Assembly (NCBI GenBank): GCA_014898425.1
Contig: RCSZ01000017.1
Span: forward strand, 868,001-932,000
Direction: 5' to 3'
From: Botryotinia globosa
Taxonomy: Eukaryota > Ascomycota > Leotiomycetes > Helotiales > Sclerotiniaceae
DNA length: 64,000 nt
The notes under the pieces are model-generated. The model did not search any database. It saw nothing but the letters and a program-made list of their open reading frames with translations, and was not told where the DNA came from. The first letter of the stretch is position 1. Each line of letters opens with the position of its first letter. A program made the translations under genes and the position numbers. This document shows positions 24,332 to 33,681 of the stretch, one piece after another.

Positions 24332-24652
24332 GTGGGTTGTGTGTTGAAATCTTTCATCCATCCATTCACTGCTCGATTCCCTCCAGTACCCGGGGTTATA
24401 TATGTATACCTGCTGGTGTACCACTCACTACTTCCCACGTCTAAACTTCGATCCGAAAACTCAACCAACTCCAGACCTACCGACTACAAGTTGTTCCGAT
24501 TAAAAATAATAAAAATCGTATCAGAACACCAAAGGGAAAAAGAAAATCCACTCCCCCTCCCACTTTCTTCCCCAATTCTACCGGATTTGCACCGGTATAC
24601 ATCCTTCGCCGACCAAAAATATAAAACAACTTCAGGGATTTCTATTGGCAAG

Positions 24653-27101
24653 ATGTCCAACTACCCAGTTCCGAATGGTCACAATAGCAATAACAATGGC
24701 TACAATTCCTTGCCATTGCATGGCCCGACATCAATCCCATCGCCAAATGATTCTTTGATTTCCCACAATCAACAGCTTCAACACCAGCATCAACAACAGC
24801 TCGGCATACCTGTCTCACCCTCTTTTCAATATGATCCTCAAATGGGAGCTCCACAGGGTCAGCCATCACCCCAAATGCCCCCACCAATGCAACAGTACAA
24901 CGATGGAATGACGAATGGCCATGATGGTTTACCCATTCAAGCTGGAACACCATCATCCATGAATGGAACCGGAGATGTACCAAAAGGAAATAGATTACGG
25001 AAAGCATGCGATTCATGCAGCATCAGAAAAGTCAAGGTGAGTCTACAAAAATTCAAAAGCATCCATATTTGATGTTTACATGTTGCGGGGTAAATACTAA
25101 ACATTTATTTTCCTTCATAGTGCGATGAGTCTGGTCCTCCATGTCGAGCATGCGCTGCACTAGATATTCCATGTACTTTCGATAGACCAAGTCGTCGCAG
25201 AGGTCCACCAAATCGACATGCGGAAGCAGTAAAAAAGAGAAGACTCGAGATTGAATCTTCGGGTGGCGCATCTTACTCCTCTCCGACATCACCAAACAAT
25301 GTTGCTGCGACGTTGGCATCGTTCTCCTCACATGCAGTTCTATCTGCCGAATCGATATTGCCACTGGCTACTCTCGAGCTCTTCGTGGATGATTTCTTCA
25401 CATACATACATCCTCTCGCCCCGTTCCCACATGAACCTTCATTCCGAGTGGCACTCAAAAATCGGGAAGATCTAACGAATTCATCCTTTCTTGCATTGTT
25501 GGCATCGATGGTTGGAATATTGGTAGCATCATTTCCTAGAAAGCCTAGGCTACATCTCAAAGCTCAACATCGAGAACATCTGTTCCCACATTCGCTCAAT
25601 TTGGTCGAAAGATGTCATAAAGTGGCAGTTGAAGCTAGGGGTGCCGGATACCTCGATAAGGATCTTTCAGTCTACGATGCAGCTACAAGTTATTTTTTGG
25701 GATTGTCAGGCGCATATACATTCAATTGGAGACAATGTAGATTGTATTTTGGAGAAACATTAAACATTTTAAGAATGTTGGGAGCACATAGAACCAAGAA
25801 TACTGGTGGGATGACTACCTTGGGCCATCTTCCTGCGACTTTTGGTGCTGAAAGCCCTCAATATGTTGATCAGCCTGAACCTGTCGATTATATTCGTCAA
25901 GAGATCGGCAGAAGATTATTCTGGGTTATGTTTGTTGGTATTCGGTATGTAATTCTAATCCTCCTCATGAAATATCCTACTGATGAATAAGATCAATGCA
26001 ACAAATAGGTGCAACATTCGGTGAACTTCTGATCCCGCCACCAACCCCAAACGAACCATACCCTCCACTACCCGTGGAAGTTGACGATGAATACATTTTT
26101 GTAGATCACATCCAATCGCAGCCTGAAGGTATCTTATCAGGCATTGTTGGATTTAATATGGGTGTTAAGACCTACATGACATGTACACCACTTTCAACGA
26201 TGGAAGTTGCATATGGAATTGATCAAGTTTTCGACTATCAACGTCAACGAAGGGTGCTCTCACAATGTCTTCACGCTGCCAAACACGTTCTGGACCAATT
26301 ACCAAATGAGCTGATGCTTCTCCAAAATTCCGAATCAGGAGAGTTTGGTCAACGAAACGAAGCTTACTATCCACCTTTGGAAGGGTTCCCAGGTGCTCGT
26401 GCAGGTGGAATCGAAGGACAATCTTGGAATGGAGTCACCGGAGATGAGAAGAGAAGGAGACAATACGAAATTATGAAATCTAATATTTACGCTAGTCAGC
26501 TGGCCACCAGGTCATATCTTGTTGAGAAGTATTGGAACCTCCAAGACGCCTATGAGCAGCGCAAAGCTAAAGCAGGCGGCTCAGGGGATCTCAAATTAGG
26601 ATCTCCAGGTCTGATCGCAAGTGGTTTGGATGAAATGCTGCCACGATCAGCAACGGAAGATTCAATCGAGTCTATCGTCATGAATGAAAGGGAGAGCATT
26701 GTGAAGGACTTGCTGAAGGCGCTAAGTTGTCTTCAACAAGTAAACATGGAACCTAATGGTGGCAGCTTTGTTCGTTAACCCTTCCCTTTTTAATTTCTCA
26801 AGCGTTTTTATTTACGGCTTACTAACAATTTCTGCTATAGGTTAATAAAATCCGCCAAATAGCGTCAACTTTAGTCGATACCCCGCAAAATCGCAAGGGA
26901 CCTTTTGCATTACAAACTGAAGAGTACCTAGCCAAATTCCTGGATATCTTGATGAAACTTGAGAGAGCTAGCCCGGCCGGTGCTAGGAGTGAGAGTGCTG
27001 ATGGCGTGGTTGATGAGGAAGAAGAATTAAGTAGTTGGGCCGATCTCAGAGAATATCAGACGAGATTCGCACAATCTGGAGGATTCTTGACCGAATTGTA
27101 A
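24653..27101 (+). CDS. Zn(II)2Cys6 fungal transcription factor
   Basis: Four exons: 24653..25036, 25121..25944, 25992..26739, 26841..27101; 738 residues. The first intron splits the zinc cluster, a common place in this class. The cluster reads C119-x2-C-x6-C-x6-C-x2-C-x6-C (KACDSCSIRKVK then CDESGPPCRACAALDIPC), followed by a basic linker RPSRRRGPPNRHAE. The N tail is Gln/Asn/Pro-rich and probably disordered. The middle has the fungal regulatory-domain signature (LELFVDDFFTYIHPLAPFPH; YFLGLSGAYTFNWRQCRLYFGE; RRLFWVMFVGIR). The third join places VNKIRQIASTL after CLQQ, whereas reading on would stop within seven residues. Target genes are unknown. It faces the copper amine oxidase gene tail to tail. 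Confidence 0.88.
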
Positions 27102-28007
27102 GATCATAATTAAGGTTTCGGGCTGGGTGAAGAGAGAGAGAGAGAAATGATTTATGCGTTTGCAATGGAAAGTCAAGGAAAATTTGGGCAAATGGGGTTC
27201 GGGCGTAGTTCTTGTTATTGTAAAATGGATGGACGGATGCATGGATCGTGTGGGATGGGCAGATGATAGGTTCTGTGGCATGGGATATCTATGTATGATG
27301 GTGAACGAGATTGGGATTCGAGTGAAGCAGATGGAGTGGTTGGATCCACAATGTTTATACGGGAATTCAATCTATGGTAGGATGGCAAACCAAAAAAAAG
27401 ACTTGCACAAATGGTTTTTGGGGGACTGGACGGGGGTATGGATTGGGCTTGGTAGCTGGATCGGCTACAATATTTCCTTGGGTATTGTGTGGTACTCTGT
27501 ACTGGACCATTGGTACATTTCTGCAGCCGCACATCGCGCATGGGGGATTCACAGGGGCAATCAATGCAGTTTGCACATGCAGTATAACAATTCATGTAGA
27601 ATAAGAAACAAGCAATAAATAATATCCACATTAGCATATCCATTCCAATGTATGTGAAGTTTAGTATATGTGACTCGTCAGCAAGAACACACAGGGTAAT
27701 TTATTCCTCTCACGAGTGCACACCCCTCACATCCTCCGCTTCCTCTCACACATGAAGAAAATTTGGAGTACAATATATATTTCTACATGACTTTCAGCTA
27801 AAAAAGATCCCCTTCCCTGGGGTTGGTAGTTAGCTAGCCATTCTCCTGGTATATCCGTGTTTCCCAACGCCTTCTATATACATCTCAAGCAATCCCAAAC
27901 GCCGTACATGTAGAATATGACTAAGCCATATTGAACTTCATCGTCATCGTATCAACTTCGTAGCTGGCAATTATGTTTGTTGTCAAGCTCGCTTCCTCGC
28001 ATCTCAC
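27102..28007. other. Convergent interval, zinc-cluster gene / amine oxidase
   Basis: 0.9 kb between convergent stops. Open frames at 27154-27618 and 27374-27604 overlap in different frames and match no recognised family. Probably 3' UTRs. Confidence 0.4.
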
Positions 28008-30275
28008 TTACAATTTGCTTCCCTCCTTAACACAGCATACATTTCCGCCGGATCCAATTACCGCCTCGCCAGCCTCCTGCTTGTGCTGTGCCGCGCTATC
28101 CTTGGCCAAAACACTCTTGTTGAAGCTTTGCTCCGAGGGTGGCACATCCAACGCGGGGTTCTTGGTGAAGAAATTGACTGGTTTCAATCCAACCTTGATG
28201 ATCTCCACCGGCATGACGGGGAAATCTTCAATCCGTGGTACGTGGTTGATACCAAATTGGACCCAGACGACAATGTCATCATCTTGCACGTTGTCCTGAC
28301 GATCAGCGAAAGAACGCACGCCGGTACCACCGCGCGATTGGTTGGTGTATTTTCCTCCCGCGTAGAGCTCGCCGTCCCGGTAGGATGTGACGTAGATGTT
28401 GTGGTCTGCGAATTCGGCGCGTTTGTGGTGGAAAGATTCCTTGTCCGCGAGCATCTTTTGGAAGGGAGGAACGTGAATTTTGTAGGCGACGGGTTTTCCG
28501 TTGATTGGGTTCCTGACAGAGGAGTTCTGGATCTTGAAAGTGCGGTTGACGTCGTAGTTGAGATCGTAGCCGCCGGAGACGGTGATAGGCTTGGTTTCAA
28601 CTGTGTAACCGACCCCGTGGGGGTTGAAGTCGCTGCGTGGCATGGGGTGCGCTTCGTCGTAGACAACGGTGTTAAGAGGGCCGTCGAGCATAGGGTCCAC
28701 ACGGAGAGAAAAGATGTGTTGATGGTGGGCGGCGAGGACACCGGGGTGAACGACTGTGCCCCATGGGACGGTGAGACCTTCATCGATAGGTTGGGTGGAG
28801 AGGATACCAGTGGCGCGGACCTCGTACATAAGTTCTCCGGCTTGGTTGAATTGGAAGGCGAGAATGTACTCGTAGTTTGCGACGGTAAGAATTGATTGGA
28901 GGACGAGCTCTCTGTTGCGGACGACGGCTGCACGGCCGGTTCTGTAGTTGGTGTGTTTCCATCCGATGCCGTTGTCTTGTTCGTGAATACAGACTACGTT
29001 TGGCATTTCAAGCACTCCTCCTTTGTCATCGTTGAGAACGGCGGAGAGGTAGTGGATTGAACCAAGACAATCACATCCGAGTTGAAGGTTGTTTGCAGTG
29101 ATACCTGCACCTACATCACCGAGATCGAAAGCAGCCTTTCTGTGGAATGGGTTACGAGGATCGGCATATGGAATGTTCATATCCGAAAGAGACAATCTGT
29201 AGAAGAGAGGGCGCCCATCATAGTGGACATCGTAGAGGACCATGCCTTCTCTCAAGTTGAAACCAACCTTGAAGCTCCATTTTTGCCACTCGATAGTATG
29301 TCCCTGCTCACTGAACTTGGTAACCTCAAATGAAGCACCTTCTGGCTGGATAACGTTCAATGGTTTGAGATCTTTTCGGAGATCTTGTGCTTCTGGGATG
29401 TATTCGTTTGGAGGTTGAACTTTGTATGGTGAGATTTCCTTGATTGTGTTGTCGGCTCCAGTTGGCATGATATCGATGCGTGTAACTTTCATGGTCTCGG
29501 CACTGACGACGGGGGAAATGGTAAGAGGCATAGCATAATGGTTACCGTCGACCTCATTGGGGTTCTTTGGGTCTCGAATGTAAAGAAAACATTGGAAATA
29601 GCGTTTGTCGTCAGTGAAAAGTCCCTCGTTGACCCCGTCGGAACCTGGAAATTGTCAGTAAAACTTTCATTCGAAACGGCTGAGGTGGATCTACCATAAA
29701 TCCATGGGTCGCAAACAACGACAGTGCCTTCTGGCAGTTGAAGCTTTGCGATTGCGGCTTTTACTCCTTCATCTTCTAGGGCAATTGACTCGACTGCTAC
29801 CAGTTCTTCCGAGTCGGCACCACTGTGAACATTGGGCCCAAGTCTGACATTGCTCTCTACCTGTCCAGCAGACAAGTTGACGATAGCTTCGTGTAATTTA
29901 TCCTATAGAAGGCACATCAGTATCAGTTTCCGAGCGATTTAAAGCAATTGCCACTCGAAAAAATAGACATGAAGGTACTCAAGCAACTAGACTCACAGTA
30001 TTCTTAATATAGTAAACCACGAAACCCCTTCTATCGATCTTTGGGAGGGCAGATCCGGAATGCTCAGCAGCGAGAAATGGGACCAATTCAGCCTTTTTTG
30101 GTTCCTCGAGGGTAATACTCTTGAATTGAAGCGTAACCTCAGCAGGCCATGAACTCTTGATAATCTGCGAACTCTGCAAGATCTCTGCAGCAGTCAATGG
30201 ACCGAGAGGATGTTCCAAGGTGGTTTTCTTGCCTCCCACAAATGGGAGGGAAGTTGAAACTTCGGCTATAGACAT
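28008..30275 (-). CDS. Copper amine oxidase, peroxisomal (primary amine oxidase)
   Basis: Three exons on the minus strand: 30275..29997, 29902..29695, 29644..28008; 707 residues. It oxidises primary amines to aldehydes with release of H2O2 and ammonia. Seen: the N-terminal HPLGPLTAAEI block, the domain words DPRNPFHRKAAFDLGDVGAG (catalytic-base Asp about 336), the topaquinone motif NYEY (cofactor Tyr about 420), copper-ligand HHQH, and the third His in FGINHVPRIEDFPVMP. The chain ends in SKL, a textbook PTS1 peroxisome signal. Start chosen at MSIAEVSTS; an in-frame upstream ATG at 30338 would add a hydrophobic leader (see findings). A TATA box is about 100 nt upstream of the chosen start. Large open frames on both strands here are shadows of this gene. 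Confidence 0.93.
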
Positions 30276-30372
30276 TGTATATGTTATGGAAGCGAATATC
30301 CAAAAGCTGCTTAGAAAAAATACAATGTGAAAATGCAAGATGGAAAGACGAAAAAAACGAGGGGTCCCTCAA

Positions 30373-30380
30373 TATATATA
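30373..30380 (-). promoter_or_regulatory. TATA box of the amine oxidase gene
   Basis: TATATATA on the minus strand, about 100 nt before the chosen start codon and about 35 nt before the upstream in-frame ATG. Confidence 0.55.
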
Positions 30381-32159
30381 CACGGTTCTTAGCTGTCAGA
30401 GTAATGAGCCAAGATCTTCGTATTTCAATTATGAATGAATATTGTACGATAATTTTCCATCGTAATCCATTGGACCCCTCTTTCGAATCATAGCATTCGC
30501 ATAATCTTATCGTTGTCCTGTTAGATACTGCATGTATTTTTCATGTTATGTGCCTGTAGTAACCCCACTTCACTTCATCCACCTATCTTTTATCATTCGC
30601 ATGGACATTCCAAAAGGAGCAACGCGGGGTCGGAATAGTGATGATAGATCACTAGTAGATCTATGATTCAAGAATCTGCTGCGAGTGAAGATAAGTGGGT
30701 TAGCAAATATTTACTTGATGTTTGCTTGTCATATGTATTTATCGTTGTTTGTGAAACAGATAGGGTTTGACATCTTAAACTTTAGACGCATTTCGATGTG
30801 TCGACGGCGATGTGGATTGTGTGCATCGAGTTCATGATATCGGAAATGCTCCGATGTTTTGTGGGATTTCTGACTCCGTGATTCGCATGGACTTTCCTAA
30901 AAGAGCTTTCGGTTATATCATTCTTATCTACGCTTGCATACCCGGACAGTGATAGCCGACTGTTTCCATAATGTTTCTTATTCATTGTCGCATATTCATT
31001 CATGGATAGCAGACAAGGTGCAAGCGAAGGGCAAAGCGCATATGGGCAGTGGCAAAGTTCTTCTCGTCATTTCTTCGCAACTGGAATACAACTCCTTGAA
31101 CATTACCCTACATCTTGTCTTCAGAATCTACTCGAACAGCGGTTGCTGCGGCCGACATCATGGGTTACGGTGCCAATTTGAAGCAGTCCTGCTGTGCTCT
31201 TGTGTATTCTAGGAGTTGGAGGGACTGACTGATTCCCTGATCAAACCATGTCAATATGACCGACCCTCTGACAAGATCGTCAACTTGAATGAACTACGAC
31301 TTTTACGAGTCTGGTGGGCGTCCCGCGTTCATGCGTGCCACTGCATCATCCAAGTATAAAAGATGCCCATCCGTCAAAAGCTTGATTGGGTTCATGATCA
31401 TTCAATTTCGGATCACTTGTTGTCCTTCACAAGACGGAAGCGAATCACAAACAAGAAGAAAAGAAAATGCTCATTCGAATAGTATGGTCATCTTTGTTTG
31501 CCTGGGAAATATCGAACTCCTGCGGTACAAGAAGCGAGGTCTTTTCATACATATCTCTACACCCGAAAAATAGAATCCCCATGATTAACGTTGTGGTTTT
31601 TTCATTCGCTATGAAAACAAACCAATACAGTCCCTGTATCTCAAAGTCACCCGAGTAAATCTGCCAACTATGTATGAATATCCGGAACATTTCTGAACCA
31701 CTCTAACTATGACCAAGATGATCCATTCACAGAACACAGGCGAGTTGCAAGCGAAAATTGAAAGGGGCGAAGCGACAGTGAATGCAATGCAACATATCTT
31801 GGTTATGAATCACGAATAGGTATGGAAGGAGAATTTCAAAACGCAACCACGTAAGATCACGATTGTGCGCACTCATTTAATTAAATAACCTATTGTTATA
31901 TTGCTAGAATGTGTAAGCTACTCGATTAGTAATACCATAGAAACCTTGCATTTCTCTGCGATTCCTGTTTGATAAACATGTCCCATACGACGAAACCTTT
32001 ATGCAAAAGCCCAAATAGATTCTCCTGAAATACCACAGAGTGTAAAGCCACACTTTGTTGTGAGGAAAAAAATCCTTCGAAACAATGACACTTATCTCAA
32101 CCCCGTTTCCAGCATTCTACCCACATCTCCAAACCCCAAACCCCCCAACTCACTTTCAT
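30381..32159. other. Gene-free region upstream of the amine oxidase
   Basis: 1.8 kb with only short open frames (under 95 codons) and no recognised family. A short imperfect palindrome, ATAGATC-ACTAGTA-GATCTAT, is at about 30643-30663. Confidence 0.4.
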
Positions 32160-33215
32160 CTAGTCCCCAGTAAGATAAACCCAGATTAACGGACCTTGCC
32201 CCGGCAACCCGGTTCTCTTTCTTCCCATCTCCCACCCCAAACTTGCAAGCGTCATCTTCATCCTCTGGCTATTCCCTCCCTTGAAAACCATTCCCTTAGT
32301 CCACTTTCCATTCCCCACTTCCTGGACCTCCGTCATCACATTCTTATCCGCATCTTTATTGCTACAACCGAGTTGCTGCATCATATCCTTGATCGTCATG
32401 GTAGATGGAACAAAAAACTTACGATGATTGGCCACATCATGTGGATAGAGCGGGGAGTTTGCGAGCCAGGGAGGTGTGGAGCCGGTTATGAAGACATGCA
32501 CAAGGCAGTGAGAGGGGGGAAAGAGATAATTGTAGCCTGGGGGGAGACCGATGCCGTCGAATTGATTCTTGACGTTTATACCGGGCATACCGCTTTTATC
32601 GGCAGAAGGGGGCGCGGGATGAGTACTGGAAAAAGTATACGGAGGAGCTGCGAAGCCTGGTGGGCCGTAGCCAGTCGAGTAATGATCGGGGTAGCCATAA
32701 GGCGATGGTGCGTAGCCCATGGGGAATGGGGAGTTGGGGAATGCCATACCGACGCCTGGGGGAAGAGGACCCGAATCTGGACCGTGGTAGGAGTTGAATG
32801 GTATGCCAGCCATTTATTGTTGTAGGCTAAAAGGATATGTGACGGGGTTGTGTGAGAACGGCAGTTGATAGATTTGTTGCCTAGGTGCAAAAGGTTGTTG
32901 AGGTGGAAATGGTGGAGGTGGTGGTCCCGGGTCTCGACCGTAGTATCTGTTCCAACCACTCAAGGGGTCAGATTTTGCTACGAGTTCTTGATAGTAGAAG
33001 ATTTCGTAACCGCTGATGTCGAAAATTTGTATGCGGAGAAGCTGAACCTGCTGTATATTGTCGAAAGGATCACAAAGTGTTTTGTACGAAACAAAAACTT
33101 GCACGTCTTCGTATGAAGATAAAGTTACAAGGTTTGGTTCTTGAGCGGACGCCACGATGCCGGGTTGAACATGAAAATGCCGAAGCTTATGTTCTGGTAG
33201 TTGATTGAAAAATGT
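32160..33215 (-). pseudogene. Proline-rich conserved fungal protein interrupted by an in-frame TAA
   Basis: One continuous minus-strand frame runs from a likely splice acceptor (CTTTTAG, exon from 33215) to the stop at 32160, broken only by TAA at 32816-32814, which ATG follows directly. Part one (134 codons: FFNQLPEHKLRHFHVQPGIV, SSYEDVQVFVSYKTLCDPFD, then Pro-rich) has no ATG of its own and needs an upstream exon; MSHDSQTLSPFTTIVV at 33407 is a candidate, but the donor could not be fixed. Part two (217 residues) continues Pro/Gly/Tyr-rich, then a folded-looking C-terminal domain (HCLVHVFITGSTPPW, STMTIKDMMQQLGCSN, GPLIWVYLTGD). The function is not recognised. The break may be a null allele, readthrough, a sequencing error, or two genes. 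Confidence 0.55.
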
Positions 33216-33681
33216 CTAAAAGTTGTAGATATATGAGCGATAAGGGGTATAAAGGGGAATTGTGGATGAATAGAGAGAGTGTTGATGAATTGTTTGAGGT
33301 TGTCAGAAAGAAGAGCCTTGATTAAATAGACGATGGAAAGGGGTCAGATTCGGACCAGCAACAACAATGGTCGTGAATGGGGAAAGTGTTTGTGAATCAT
33401 GAGACATGTTCGATTAAGAAACTTCCCTCTGATGATTCAAAAAATAAATTCTACACCAGAAACAGAAACATACTAAAGCATTACTTAGCAATCAAAGGAT
33501 GAATCACCAACAAATATTTTGGGTATATTGTTAGATTTTGTGAATGCAGGACTAAGCCTGACCTTGAGGCCCCCTATGTATGATATTGGTACAAAAAGAT
33601 GCAGTCTTCGCCTATCCTTAATTTTTTTGAAAAGACCAATGAAGTTTGATTGTAATCTTGGAAGAGCCGACTATTAATGTT
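33216..33681. other. Gap between CFT2 3' end and the proline-rich gene
   Basis: Probably holds the promoter and a first exon of the interrupted gene (an in-frame start at 33407 reads about 34 codons) and the 3' side of CFT2. Confidence 0.35.

Larger units (their letters stand above)
19334..24652. other. 5.3-kb gene-free, repeat-rich region
   Basis: No supported gene. Simple repeats are concentrated in 22.0-24.4 kb and lead into the leader of the zinc-cluster gene. A 195-codon open frame on the minus strand (20694-21281) matches nothing recognised and is within chance length. No transposase or reverse transcriptase remnant was recognised. Confidence 0.45.

Noticed and set aside
19334..24652. 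Possible RIP-degraded transposon
   Set aside because: No transposase or reverse-transcriptase words, no terminal repeats, and no marked AT shift was seen.
27154..27618. Overlapping frames after the zinc-cluster gene, one with a hydrophobic stretch
   Set aside because: They lie in the presumed 3' UTR, overlap in different frames and match nothing recognised.
28083..28933. Long frames on both strands inside the amine oxidase gene (270 and 249 codons)
   Set aside because: Low-complexity shadows of a well-supported coding exon with balanced codon use.
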